Notes under the pieces: model-generated
What the model saw: the letters and a program-made list of their open reading frames with translations, nothing else
Databases searched by the model: none
Told to the model about the DNA's origin: nothing
Program-made: the position numbers and the translations under genes
Source: Siphonodentalium dalli
Taxonomy: Eukaryota; Mollusca; Scaphopoda; Gadilida; Siphonodentaliidae
Length of the DNA stretch: 64,000 nucleotides
Direction of reading: 5' to 3'
Assembly: GCA_032622095.1 (NCBI GenBank)
Contig: CP136062.1
Coordinates: 35,466,918-35,530,917, forward strand
Shown here: positions 33,897 to 45,919 of the stretch, one piece after another
Numbering within the stretch: the first letter of the stretch is position 1
Layout of the letters: each line of letters begins with the position of its first letter

Positions 33897-35444
33897 ATGA
33901 AGTGTCCCTTTTATTATTGTTACGATGTGAAGTTGGCTAGTTCATACCCGTAGTATCAGTTTCACTGGCCAGTGTCACTTAGAAACAATATTACGGATCA
34001 TTGTCACATACAAAGGTCTTCAAAGGGAAGTCTATAATATGAGTAATATTTTCGCGGGCTTTTAAAGTTGTATATATATATATATATAATAGGTGTGGCT
34101 TCACATTAGCAAAGATGTCCCAAGGAACATGCACACCATGAAAGGAGGAAATATTAATAATCAAGGATGTATTCTAAATACAGGGGGAGGGGGTAATTTA
34201 ATTTGTTACAGTCAATGGAGCGATTAGGAATGAATAAATTATGGAAAACAAGATGTGAAGAGGCCTATATGACATCTGTAGAGCGTGCTACCTATATGAT
34301 ATCTGTAGAGCGTGCTAACGGATTTAGTCATAGAAAGAGTAATATCCAAGATGGATGCCTCGTTCAAATTCTATAGAGCCCATCTGGAGGTGCTACTAAA
34401 CAAGGAATTTTTTCAAAAACTTGGAGATGAAAGTGGATATTCGAAGATTATGAGGGATTAGAAGTTGTAAGAAAAAGAAGAGCGAATAAAAACAGGAAGT
34501 GGTAGATAAAAAAGAGGGATAAAAAAAAGATAACAAAGAAAAAATTATAAATAAATAGAGGATATCCACCCTTTTTCAGTGGATATGGGTTATATCTCAT
34601 GAGTGATGACAAAACATTGAATTTCCACGATATGATCAAATAATAAGCATGTGATACAACGTTTAGCCGATGGGTGTGGAGTCAGCCGGTAGGTTTCGCG
34701 AGGGATTGCGTCAGATTCCAATGACTCAGGCGTTGCGCCGGAAGTAGGGATTGCGCCAGATTCGAATGACTCAGGCATTGCGCCAGAAGTAGGGATTGCG
34801 TCAGATTCGAATGACAGGCATTGCAGGAGGCGGTGTTTCTTATGGGCTGGATCTTATTCTAGGGTTTAGGAGACGTGTGTAGACCACTCAATATCCCCTC
34901 AGGTGTAGTGTGGAACCCTTAGAAGTGGCAGTGGGTTAGATATATTAAAAGACAGTTAATTTTAATTTAATTTTAAAGTATTTTTGAATTTTAGAAAAAG
35001 TTGAAGTTTTTTAAGTTTTTCATATATTTATGAATTTTTTTCTGTTTTTCATTTTTGTTTCTTTTTGAAAAGTTTTTTAAGTTTTTTGAAATTTTTGAGT
35101 ATTTTGAAGTTTTTAAACTTTTTTGAAATTTTTTGCGATTTTTGAAGTTTTTGAAGTTTTTGAAGTTTTTGAAGTTTTTGACGTTTTTGAAGTTTTTGAA
35201 ATTTTTGAAATTTTTGAAGTTTTTGAATTTTTGAATTTTTTGTAAGTTTTCAATGCGAGTGTCACTTTAACATTATCCCATTGGATATAACCAACGGGTC
35301 ATGTCCGGACATGCACAACCGGCATACAAATAGACCGACGCGTGGGCGGAGAATATAGGTCAAACTCCATGTACTGCATATAGGTCGTGTACTTCGGATA
35401 GAGTTATCGTTCCTGAAATAACCCCAACTGGGGTGGGTATCATC

Positions 35445-36987
35445 ATATATTATATGTATTATATACATGCTAACCTATATATATATATATTATGCACGCG
35501 TTCGTTTTACAGCCCCGATGCTGTACGCGATTTGGGTGCACCTTTCGCGCGCGTTCGGAGTTTGAAAATCTACATTGCTTGATATCAGGATGCATTTTGC
35601 CCAATTTTTCAGCATGGAGGTGTGGTTTGGTAATTTAAACTGCAGGTTCAATCTCTGGTGGCCATAGTAGGTCGGCAGCGTAAGAACCGAAACCTAATAA
35701 TGAAACGTACTGTATGTGAAGTTCGTTAATATACCAGAGACGCTCGCCTGATGACTTCAATTGCTGGCTATTATTTTCTGATTCCCAACATTTTAAATAC
35801 CTATTTTCGGCTTGGTCTTAGTAAACATTTTCCAAAGTATATAATTTACGCCTCCTAATGTTATCAAGCTATGCTGACAATCAAACATAAAAAATATTAT
35901 TGTGTAGACTTTACTGTAGCAGTATAATGTTTGCAAACTATACTAAAAAACACTTATAAAGAGCGTTCCATTTGCATGCATATGCATTTTATATACACTT
36001 ATCTCTATACAATTCATAGTATATTTGGGTCATTTTTTCAGTTTAATCCATTCATACACTGCTAATGAACTTCGGGGTCCAGCCCTTTATATGTAACAAT
36101 CCTCAATTCATAATGTTGTTACCCCTTATTAATTGTAAGTGCATTACAATTCGTGCAATTATGTACGATATGAACATAGCTGTGTTACAGCACTAAATTT
36201 ATTATATGGCAGTACAGCCAATGCATAAGCATACACTTTTGTTTACAATTAAGAATTTTTCCCGATAGTAAAATCAGGAAAGTCTATGTGTACGTTTTAC
36301 AATAATTCGTGTATAGTATCATTTGTGTGGATATTGCTTGGTGTGTGGCCCTCGTGGTATTACTATCGCTATGATTTAAACTAGCTGAACGGTTTGACTG
36401 TTTGACATTCAAAATTGTCCTTGTGGCGCTTCGGAATGTGTACCTAGGTTTATTACGCACCTTTGTCCATGTTACCGAAGACAGGTTTACCCCTGTACTC
36501 TACGGTGTTCCCAGCCCCCCCCTGGATCTCTATATTGTTACAACAAATAAATTGAAAAATAATTTAAAACAATCCAAGAAGATAATAAAATTTAAAAATA
36601 CCAAATAAATAAAAAATTATTAAAAATTATAAAAATGTTTAAAAATGTTTTTAAATTTTTTAAAATTTAAAAATATTTTAAATTTTTTTGTTTTTTTTGT
36701 TTTTTAAATTAAAAAAATTTAAAAAAATAAAAAATAAAATATAAAATTAACTCTAAATTTATTTTATTACACGACTCAAATATGCCCTTGTATACTATCT
36801 AAAATACTAGGTTTATACTTTATTTATTACTTTAAAGACAATTGAAAACTGCCGCAAGGTAGACTGCTCTGGACATCATTAGTGAAATTTTCCACTACCG
36901 ACGTCCAAGACAGGGGTACCTCTACTGTAGGCCCTGGATACGAGCATCCCCCTGCTCATATATTATGGGTATTATAAAACATAAAAC
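35445..36987. other. Unique AT-rich sequence between palindrome and second minisatellite
   Basis: TA-rich just after the palindrome edge (35446-35495). 36540-36765 is an A/T low-complexity tract. An 'ataaagagcgttcc' motif is near 35957. No gene is recognised. It ends directly at the returning 29-bp minisatellite. Confidence 0.45.
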
Positions 36988-37268
36988 GCGTGTATTAAAG
37001 CTGTATGCTGGATTCCGAGTGTATTAAAGCCGTATACGCTGGATTCCAGGTGTATTAAACCCCTTTGCTGGATTCCAGGTGTATTAAACACCTTTGCTGG
37101 ATTCCGGGTGTATTAAAGCCGTACGCTGGATTCCGCGTGTATTAAAGCTGTATGCTGGATTCCGCGTGTATTAAAGCCGTATACGCTGGATTCCAGGTGT
37201 ATTAAACCCCTTTGCTGGATTCCGGGTGTATTAAACCCCTTTGCTGGATTCCGGGTGTATTAAAGCCG
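36988..37268 (+). repeat. 29-bp minisatellite, second array (about 9 units)
   Basis: Same unit and same variant classes as 17197-20706 (gtattaaagccgtatacgct, gtattaaacccctttgctgg), in the same orientation. The two arrays are separated by the palindrome and its flanks, as if ~16.3 kb had been inserted into one array. Confidence 0.9.
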
Positions 37269-37980
37269 TATTCTGGACGTTGGAATATTCCCATCTTCTT
37301 GGAAAAGTGCAAATGTTTTAAAATCTTTTTGAAAAGGGACCCGCTGATAGTGCCAATTATAGACCTATTTCATTGTTACCTTGTCTGCGCAAAGTATTTT
37401 AAAGGCTGGTCCCAAAACTGTTTTCAGTTCGTTTAATAAAAATAATTTCATTTACGAGCATCAATCCGGCTTCATGGCCGGTCACAGTACAGTTTATCAA
37501 CTAACTGATATATATATCACCACCTATATGTCAGAACCTAGATAATGGTCTGTACACGAGTTCATATTTTTGGATATATCGAAAGCATTCGAAAGGGTCT
37601 GGCATAGGGGTAATATATAAATTGCAGCAATATGGGATTTATGGAAAGCTTCTGATCTGATTTCAAGATTACTTAGTAAATAGACGACACACAGTCCTGA
37701 TAAACAATACTTACTCTAAATTTGAAATTATACCATCCGGGGTGCACCAATGGTAGATCATCTGGGCCTTTCATACCATCCGGGGGGGGGCACCAATGGT
37801 AGATCATGTGGGCCTTTCTCTTCTTACTTTATATAAATGATCTGCCCCACAATCTCTGCTCAAAAGCTCGAATATACGCAGACGACACCTGCACCACCGT
37901 TTTCTCATTGTGACCTACAACCCCTAGCTAGACAACTCAACAATGATCTCGAAATGTCATTTTCCATAACTTACAAAGAC
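37269..37980 (+). pseudogene. Degenerate non-LTR retrotransposon reverse transcriptase
   Basis: Across shifting frames the classic RT blocks appear in order: a W-K-S-A-N-V segment, NYRPISLLPCL (from ~37355), S-G-F-x-x-G-H-S-T with Q-L, F-L-D-I-S-K-A-F-x-R-V-W-H (~37570), an N-R-R-x-T-V-L-I-N segment, Y-I-N-D-L-P (~37830), and Y-A-D-D-T, the catalytic motif (~37875). Many frameshifts and stops make it inactive. A ~53-bp stretch is tandemly duplicated inside (37727-37818). The motifs fit a Jockey/CR1-type element. It starts immediately at the minisatellite edge, so it is 5' truncated. Confidence 0.85.
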
Positions 37981-38199
37981 CAGGCCCCATGCATCAGGAT
38001 GGGGGGTCGTTTCGCACCTATCAATTATAACTGCTCAAAAAATCAGATAACAAATATGCGAGCATGTCTCAACGCGCCACAGCAAAATGTGTGTAAAATA
38101 TATAACAATTATAGCCTTGTTTCAATAATGGCAACGCACAGAAGATACTCACAAATGCAAATTTGCACACGCAGACAGATTATTAAAACATTCTCAGAG

Positions 38200-38612
38200 C
38201 AGCAACCTACCAACCAGGGTATCTACATCAGGACCCGAACAACTAATATATAAAACTTCAGCGACCTACCAACAAGGGTATGTTTATCAGGCCCGAACGG
38301 CTAATATATATAACTTCAGCGACCAACCAAGAAGGGTATGTTTATCAGGACCCGAACGGCTAATATATAAAACTTCAGCGACCTACCAACAAGGGTATGT
38401 GTATCAGGACCCGGAGGCTACTATATACAACTTCAGCGACCTACCAACAAGGGTATGTTTATCAGGACCCGAACGGCTAATATATAAAACTTCAGCGACA
38501 TACCAACAAGGGTATGTGTATCAGGACCCGGAGGCTACTATATACAACTTCAGCGACCTACCAACAAGGGTATGTTTATCAGGACCCGAACGGCTAATAC
38601 ATAAAACTTTAA
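38200..38612 (+). repeat. ~60-bp tandem repeat, about 6-7 units
   Basis: The unit contains 'cagcgacctaccaacaaggg', 'tatgtttatcaggacccgaa' and 'cggctaatatataaaact'. Two units have a variant 'ggaggctactatatacaact', giving an alternating pattern near the end. It follows the RT remnant. Confidence 0.9.
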
Positions 38613-38950
38613 AAAGTAAACTTCAGAGAGTTTGAATCTGAAGTATTTAACTCAGCATCAAGCATGAAAATACTATAAAATGTTGAAATCAGAATGTATT
38701 TTCAACATCGAAAAGAAAGTTACTTTTGTATATATTAAGTAAAGTGGCACCTTGTGATAGGGTGGATTTACATTGGTGTAGATCTGTATACAGTTCTATA
38801 CGCATACTAGTGTAAACGGGGTTATATAGAAATGCACACATAAAGAAAAGGGTATTCGTTCGTGTGAGCAAAAATCGTGTCCGTTATAAGTCACGGTCAA
38901 CACCGAGACATTGCGACAGGCAAATCTGATTTTAGTAATATGGGTAGGGT

Positions 38951-39073
38951 TCTCTATTCCGAAGGTTCATTACTCCGAAGGTTCCCTATTCCGAAGGTTC
39001 ATTATTCCGAAGGTTAGCTATTCCGAAGGTTCTCTATTCCAAAGGTTCTCTATTCCGAAGGTTTTCTATTCTG
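38951..39073 (+). repeat. Short tandem repeat of 'ctattccgaaggtt'
   Basis: About seven 17-18-bp units. The same repeat in reverse complement is at 40605-40715; the two flank a 1.5-kb interval that contains a MITE. Confidence 0.85.
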
Positions 39074-39364
39074 TGCGTATTTAACCAGAAATGGATCAAA
39101 ATTTGCAGCCCCCCCCCCCCACGAAAAAACAACAGGAGGAATGAAAAATACTATTACGCTAGTATCCACATTGAGTACATTTACACACCCCATTCTAATT
39201 CCCAAATTGTCCCAGATGTCGGTTATTAGTAGCAAGAAAACAGTTTATCGTTTATTATGGAAAGTTGAAAACACGATGACTCCATGAATGAAATGAATTA
39301 CACGTAAGAGATACATGCAGTCTGTCCGAACTGGCAATCTGTCGTTGAAAGAAACATCAACATT

Positions 39365-39852
39365 AAAGGTCCACTCAATTTTCGAACCACCAGATCATAC
39401 ATATAAAATATATGCCATATTATATACCATTTGAAATAGGAAGCTCTCTAACGTTGTACTTTCAACTTATCCTGTGTAATGAACTTGGAATATGTTGGGT
39501 TTTTTTTTGTTGAGTTACCGACGTGTTTTTGTGCTTAAATTTCATCTGGTTTTGTTGGGCATATTTCCAATGGAGGGGGAATAACTCTATATTTTAAAGA
39601 GAGTTATTTCCCTTCCATTGAAACTACATTTTTAGTTTGAGTTCTGTTGCATTCTGGGAGCCATACCGGGGAATCTTTTTATTATGTTAGCTGTTTTCTA
39701 TTATTCTATGGGTATCTTCTGATACACAGACTTTTCAAATGGTGATGAAATATAGTATTTTAATCACATTTTATGGCATAGATTGTTATTAAAACTGTAT
39801 ATCAAGGCACTATAACAAAATAATCGGCGACTCGAAAATTAAGTGGGCCTTT
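39365..39852. mobile_element. MITE with ~23-bp inverted ends
   Basis: Left end 'aaaggtccactcaattttcg' and right end 'cgaaaattaagtgggccttt' are near-perfect inverted repeats. At the middle is a second inverted repeat ('gggaataactct' / 'agagttatttccc', about 39575-39613). It has no coding capacity, so it is a non-autonomous DNA transposon. Target duplication is unclear. Confidence 0.65.
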
Positions 39853-40604
39853 ACAGTCAATACAAAGTCACAATTGCAGTTAGGTTCATCTTATACCCGT
39901 CAATTCAGCGATATTCTGCTACGCTATTCATTAAGCGTTATAACCCCACTGTTATAAACCGCCTTTAGCTGGCGTATTATTGCCTCTAAGATTATTGATA
40001 TAACGTCATACGTAATGACATTAAGTCGTATGGAAACATAGCAATTGTGTGGGCTGCGTGTCGTGAATATGTATTGGGGAAATAACGTCACACGCAATGA
40101 CATTAAATCCCAAGGAAACCCGAGAAAACCAAACAAATATCACATTTATTGTTTCAAATATGACGCCCTTAATTCTATCAGGATGAGATTTATACCATCG
40201 TGGGCATTGACTGTTTGCAACTTACACATGTTATCAACCCTTCTTCAGTCGTCTGATAATATTGTTTTACATAAACGTTGTGAATACATAAGACATGACG
40301 AGGAACATGTGAGATCACCGCCCCCTCTCTGACACCCCCTTTGAACTAAACTGAATACTGTACATGAAATCTGCAGTTAATATTTCAAATTCAACCATAT
40401 GCATATATGCATATGCATATGCCTGATTGTTCACACCATATCGCACAATTTTAAAATTTGTATACTGCATTTATGATTCTTATGTTAGATGTGTGATTCT
40501 GAATAAACTTATTGTTTTCAGTTATTTCCTTCATAAAAAGAGTCCTCGTGATGAAGAACCCTCTCAATACTTTAGAATATAGAATTAACCTTTAAAATAA
40601 CAAA
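39853..40604. other. Non-coding interval
   Basis: Contains an ~40-bp direct repeat ('ataacgtca.acg.aatgac') at about 40000 and 40084, and an alternating 'atgcatatatgcatatgcat' stretch near 40396-40420. No gene recognised. Confidence 0.4.
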
Positions 40605-40715
40605 AACCTTCGGAATAGCGAACCTTCGTAATAGCGAACCTTCGGAATAGTAAACATTCGGAATAGTGGACATTCGGAATAGTGAACCTTCGGAATTGCG
40701 AACCTTCCGAATAGA
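40605..40715 (-). repeat. Short tandem repeat of 'ttccgaaggtt', inverted copy
   Basis: Reads 'gaaccttcggaatag' on the plus strand, about seven units, with variants 'aacattcgg'. It is the inverted partner of 38951-39073. Confidence 0.85.
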
Positions 40716-41215
40716 GACATGTCCCCGATAAATTGTTACTCGGGCTTGGCGAATGTTCTTCTTTATTTGTCATTCCAACCCGTGTATTTCACACTATGTA
40801 ACCGAGAACATGTGTGCTGGTACGTGTGGTGATAATGTAAATGTGCGTGTGGTGCGAATATTGAACACGGGATACTTAAAGTAAAGTTTTTACTATATAC
40901 AGTCCACTCACTCACTGAATAACAGGGCGACAACAAAGGCATAGACTCGACTGAGTCTATCAGCAACGATGCTGACGCGGCACAGATCAAATCGCTTTGG
41001 TCTGCTGATAGTTGATTAATTATTTTGTGTGGCCTAAACTGACGCGACTCATCGTGAATTGTCAATTACCAGAGTGCCAATGAGCGTGCGTTCACTATCA
41101 GTAATCATGTTGTGGTCACAGTAATACGCGGCACGTGACTTCACACAGATCTATATACAGATCTACAGCAATGTAAACACACCCTCAAACTAAGTTTATT
41201 AGGAATAACCCACAT

Positions 41216-41330
41216 GTGTCATGTCCCGGTGCTCCAAATAGGCCAACAAATATCGAAAGTATACGCAGCACTATAGTGTCAGGTCCCGGTGATGCAAATA
41301 GGCCAACACATATCGAAAGTATACGCAATA
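41216..41330 (+). repeat. 64-bp direct duplication
   Basis: Two copies of a block containing 'aaataggccaacaaatatcg' and 'aaagtatacgca', 64 bp apart. Confidence 0.8.
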
Positions 41331-41409
41331 CCCATACGCAGAATATGTTTTATAATTCAGTCAATTTTGTATTTAGTCAATATAAATATTCCAAAATGAA
41401 AGAATAATT

Positions 41410-42050
41410 CTTAAATAACGTTATTTAGAAGTGGCTATTTGGCTCCGGATAAGTTGATCTCAATTTTTCACAGAAACGCTCTTTATTTTTACCATTCAAA
41501 ACAATCAGAAAAGCTCTTTATTGCCAGGTACAACATGAATGAAATCCCTCGCATAAGAAGTAAGTCGATTGCCATCCAATACGCCCGCGGACGGGGATAG
41601 TATATGTAGGAACACTGTTTGTGCCCAACCCCTTTGTAATTTTGTAAAACATTTGACAATGAAATATGTTTAAAGTGATGTGAAACACTCCGGTAGGGTG
41701 ATCAAGTAGAAGTTTAGAATAATCTTGGTCAAAGTAGTTATTTTATTTTACGAATATATTAATCCAAATTGACAATAAACCGCCTTTCTTATATATGAAT
41801 TAAATGTAATGACTCTCGATTGCGAAATTAGTTGTGTTAGTTTATTGGCGATAGTTGCGTCCCGAATCGAGATGTAAATATTTACAATTGAGCGTAGTTC
41901 AGACAATGTTTTCTATGAAGTGGTATATATGGTCGATTTCTTTGAAATTTTCGGCGATGTTAGTAGAATGCTACATTTCCAAGGTTGGCATAGCGCCTGG
42001 GTCCTAATTTACCAATGTCACGCACCCGATCAAGTCAAATATATGTCTTT
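41410..42050. other. Non-coding interval
   Basis: Contains an inverted 'cgctctttatt' motif (41467) and a variant 'agctctttatt' (41514). Nothing else recognised. Confidence 0.4.
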
Positions 42051-42054
42051 AAAA

Positions 42055-42206
42055 AACACACTATTTTGTTTTAATTACTAAGTTGGGTGCTGGTATAGGG
42101 AATTAAAAACACATTATTTTGTTTAATTACTAAGTTGGGTGCTGGTATAGGGAATCAAAAACACATTATTTTGTTTAATTACTAAGTTGGGTGCTGGTAC
42201 AGGGAA
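42055..42206 (+). repeat. 51-bp tandem repeat, 3 units
   Basis: Units contain 'aattactaagttgggtgctg' and 'acacattattttgttt'; they are nearly identical. Confidence 0.9.
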
Positions 42207-43019
42207 GTTGCAGAAAGTTGGCAATTTAACCAGAACCACGAAAGATATTATAATAAACAAAATAAAAAGTATTAGAAAAAAAGTTAAATAATTACCTTCA
42301 AAATGCACAGCACGTGTCCGCCTTTGTGTCTCATATCTAGTGACGAGATCGAAGAGACTTCCAACCCACATACAGCGTTAGTTAGATCTCACGCATGCGT
42401 ATTCTGTTCCCCCGTGGTGTTGGAAAATTATCGTTGTCCTATTGTGTGCTATATAATGTGTGCTATATAATATGTTATGCCATGGTGACAGTCGTTTACT
42501 CGAAATAGACACTCGTAAAAGACTCTGGTTTTTTCTCATATAAGAATGTCACCATGACATAACCTACACGTGTATGTCTACCTGTCAAATGTCGGTTGTG
42601 TTTGAATGGATCCTGTGACTACTGTATATCAAACAAGATATATGCTTCCCATGTAAATGGATGTGTATGGCAGGCACGTAACGTTAGCACCGGTGACAAT
42701 TTGGAAAGCTAGAAACGGACTCCTGTTGATATGCACATGTGCTGTATTCGGGACCATAAGATATATATAATATATGACAACACACTTAGCTTCAATGTTA
42801 ACAATTTTATTTGATTGGAATCACTAGCAACCCATCTAAAACTATATTGATATATAACCAGACATGAATAGTTAACCCACATAAATGTCCCGACCCGAAG
42901 ATATAACACGCATGCAGCGAACTGCACACACTTATGTGATATATACCCCCTAACTAACCATTCATGCCTGAGGCTCGGTTGGGGCGTGGCTATATATATG
43001 AAAAACGAGGTAAAACTTG
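42207..43019. other. Non-coding interval with a hairpin
   Basis: A 17-bp inverted repeat (gttatgccatggtgaca / tgtcaccatgacataac) spans 42473-42562 and could be a tiny MITE. Otherwise no gene is recognised. Confidence 0.45.
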
Positions 43020-43255
43020 TGTTGAAGGTACTCAATTCGATCAGACGCTCCTACATTACTATTTCTTTGGCTTCGGGGGTAAACAATATTTGATTCGAGT
43101 CGAGGAACACACACATCAAAGCTCAGAGTGATAATACGGCCATATTTTGTGAACAAACCGTCGATAAATAACAAGTTTTGGGAAATTTGATACCATAGTT
43201 GACAGTGGTTAGATTATTTTGTTGCAATAAATCGATTGTGATAACTGAAGCGTAT
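43020..43255 (+). repeat. Dispersed repeat R1, copy 2
   Basis: Same landmark order as 1-430 (reverse) and 63418-63745. It is shorter, lacking the middle portion, and is followed by a (ttg)n microsatellite at 43268-43310. Confidence 0.65.
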
Positions 43256-43729
43256 TTTGAAGAAATGCTGTTGTTGTTGTTGTTGTTGATGTTGATGTGG
43301 TTGTTGTTGCATATTGATGGTATGGGGACCGTCTGATTGGATTGAGTACCTTTAAATCACCCGGCGCTGTGATTGAATCGGTTGTCGCAGGGGCCCGTGG
43401 TCGCTAACTAATTCACCCCAATTGACATAATTTCACTGGACTATACTGTCCCGGTTTTGAATCGAACGGATCTGCGTACATGTTTCGTAATGACTCGTAC
43501 ATATTTGGGGGATCTAATCATGTGAAGGTCGAATGGGGCGTTTGTTTCACGTCTGTGCAAATAAAATGAAAACAGCTGGGAAATGGCTGTGACCATGGCA
43601 AGTATTTTTGAGAGCATATGAAGCCGGTATATCAATATTTCGTGAATTTGTCACCCTAGTGTAGCAGGGTTGCCACTCTGGGGCATGTGACAAGAATGTT
43701 CACAAACCAGACAATCTATTTTGATAAAA

Positions 43730-44215
43730 AAAAGTAACACAGTTCGCGAACATTCCGAGTTCTCGACTTTTAATTGCAGTGTGGTAGGCGAAGGGCCTCC
43801 CCGTCGCTGTACACACTTGATTCAGAAGCCGAGAAAATCGGGACGTTAGCGAAATGTGTTACTTTACCAGTGCATTTCTTTTAACAAAAGTGGAAGTCTT
43901 CGAATATATATTTGAAGACGGGAGCGTTGTGACATGTACAATCATATGTAAGAGTAATAATTTTGGCGTAAATTATGCTTTGTTTGTATTGATGGTGGTA
44001 CTACGGTACAATTTAAACTTTCCCTGACAGAAAAGTAACATAGTTCGTGAACATTCCGAGTTCTCGGCTTCTAAGGACAGTGTGGTAAGTGAAGTGTGTT
44101 CCCCAGGTCTTCGCGGTACGCACTGGATTTTAGAAGAAACCCCGATAAATGTGTTACTTTAGCAGTGCATTTTTTTTAAAGTGAAAGTCTTTGAATATAT
44201 TCGAAGATATAAGAG
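43730..44215 (+). mobile_element. Two diverged copies of the hairpin element's terminal module
   Basis: The copies at 43736-43925 and 44030-44212 share, in order, 'cagtgtggta.g.gaag', 'accagtgcatt', 'aagtctt.gaatatat' and an inverted 'gtctt...gaagac' stem with 8925-9180. They also share a 'gttcg.gaacattccgagtt' block with each other. The direct-repeat arrangement and high divergence suggest an older relative of the 8.5-14.8 kb element that has lost its genes. Confidence 0.6.
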
Positions 44216-44339
44216 TCATCTTTACCAGATTTTTGTGTGACGCAGAAAAGGGCCGTTTTTTATGTATTATTACATTATAATTGGATAATGTGTCTTGATG
44301 ACTTGGGTGATTGGTCATTTGGTACAAACAGGTCTAGTC

Positions 44340-44600
44340 TGCACGATGGTACATGCCCCACATCGCTCGGACACTGGAGTGCGGTCGGGTGCATGCCCCA
44401 CATCGCTCGGACCCTGGAGTGCGGTCGGGTACATGCCCCACATCGCTCGGACCCTGGAGTGCGGTCGGTGCATGCCCCACATCGCTCGGACCCTGGAGTG
44501 CGGTCGGTGCAGTCGGTCTGCACGATGGTACATGCCCCACATCGCTCGGACCCTGGCGTGCGGTCGGGTGCAGTCGGTGCGGACGGGTACAGTCAGGTGT
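44340..44600 (+). repeat. GC-rich ~40-bp tandem repeat, about 6 units
   Basis: Units of 'catgccccacatcgctcgga' + 'ccctggagtgcggtcgg'. It sits just outside the diverged terminal modules, as the hairpin arrays do in the younger element, and shares short motifs such as cccacatcgctcgg with 'cccacccctcgctcg'. Long frames on both strands are repeat artefacts. Confidence 0.8.
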
Positions 44601-45870
44601 GGTCGGGTGAGGTCGGCTTGTGTAGGACACATCCGCAAGTATCACTCACTATGGACATTCCGTGTATATCAACCACCAATGTTGGTCAGAGACGATGTGG
44701 CATTATATAGTTTGGTGGCGACTCGCCCCTCCATATCCAGAACAGCTGTAACGTGCCATGATTAAGTTCCCAACACCCCTATCTCCTATCGCCATGTCCC
44801 TGTTCGTGAGATTCCCATTGATAAAACATTTTCACAAGGCTTCAACGACCGACCCCTTGCCACCACGACCCTGCGTATCAGAGATGGCTACATGATCCGG
44901 TTTAAAGGTGTGAAAATAAAACAAATCGATGTTTTGGCACCCTGTACGATGATTTTCCAGACGCGTTCCTTAACTTTGTAACTTTCAAGAAACTTGCACA
45001 GTACTCGAAAATTATGTTATTGTGCCATTTGAGTACATATAAAAGAACACATACTACTTTTGATTTATGTTTGTAACTGTAGGTTGATAGTATTAGTGGA
45101 ACGACAAATTATTATTTCTTACAAACAATGATTGATAGAATCTTCCAAAGAAAACGCTTCATAGTCTTGACACCTGGTAGTATACTTTTCTTGTTATTGC
45201 AAACTATTGAAAATTCCAATACTATGAACGTTTATATATGGTAAATCAGCATTTGTAATGTCGAATTGTTACCCCCTCCCCACGTTAAATCTAATTGGAA
45301 GGCGGCGATGCTGCAAACCATCCCTGTTGTGTGATGGAATTTCCATTCAATTGCTCACCAATTCACTGTTTTCGAAATTTAATAAAATTTGTAATTGATC
45401 GCCAGATTGTTACTCCAAAACTAGTTCGATTGTACTCAGGTACACATGTCAGCACTGGTGACAGTTCAAAAAAAAAGACCCGATTAAAATTGCAATTCCG
45501 TTTCAGAGTATTGACCCCTGGTCGGAATATGATCACATATCAAAGAGATCAATTCTAAATTGTTCGTTTGAGAACAGCTAACTGATTGTCAAACACTTCG
45601 TCTTTACCTGTGATATTGATGTGCAGATGTGCGTGTAAGCGAGCGATTGGGGTTGCCATAATATACATTCGCCAAAACGATCTTGTTGGTTAAAAGTTTT
45701 AATTCAATACACATTGTCAAACGTTCTTCAGCCAGTAATCGATTCGAGACAATATCGATCGGGCGGGATTTCGGGCGGGATTTCGAGAACGGTGAGTTGA
45801 ACATTACTTTATCTCTGAATGTTTCAACGCTGCAGATACACGTCTCAAGTAGACATGCTCTTACGTGCTC
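44601..45870. other. Non-coding interval
   Basis: Three loosely similar segments with 'ttgacacctggt' / 'ttgacccctggtcgg' near 44935, 45165 and 45510 suggest a diverged tandem repeat. 'gggcgggatttc' is duplicated at 45760-45785. No gene is recognised. Confidence 0.4.
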
Positions 45871-45878
45871 AATAATAA

Positions 45879-45909
<31 letters not shown>

Positions 45910-45919
45910 TAATAATAAA
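45871..45919 (+). repeat. (AAT)n microsatellite
   Basis: About 14 imperfect AAT units. Confidence 0.95.

Larger units (their letters stand above)
21463..35444. repeat. 14-kb near-perfect palindrome (arms ~6.98 kb)
   Basis: Every position x in the left arm pairs with 56906 - x in the right arm (56907 beyond a one-base indel between 21645 and 22128). Sampled segments across the arm match exactly, apart from at least three substitutions (25315/31591, 26777/30129, 27950/28956). Arm identity is therefore near 99.9%. The spacer is 29 nt (28439-28467). Arm ends are sharp at 21463 and 35444, with unrelated flanks. The arms are AT-rich, with tandem and simple repeats and only short frames. It could be a recent inverted duplication, an integrated head-to-head dimer of a linear molecule with a hairpin end, or a fold-back assembly or read artefact. 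Confidence 0.9.

Noticed and set aside
40763-41065. 100-codon minus-strand frame
   Set aside because: No start context, homology or splice pattern; composition not distinguishable from chance.
44237-44765. Six overlapping frames of 82-157 codons on both strands
   Set aside because: Products of the GC-rich 40-bp tandem repeat.
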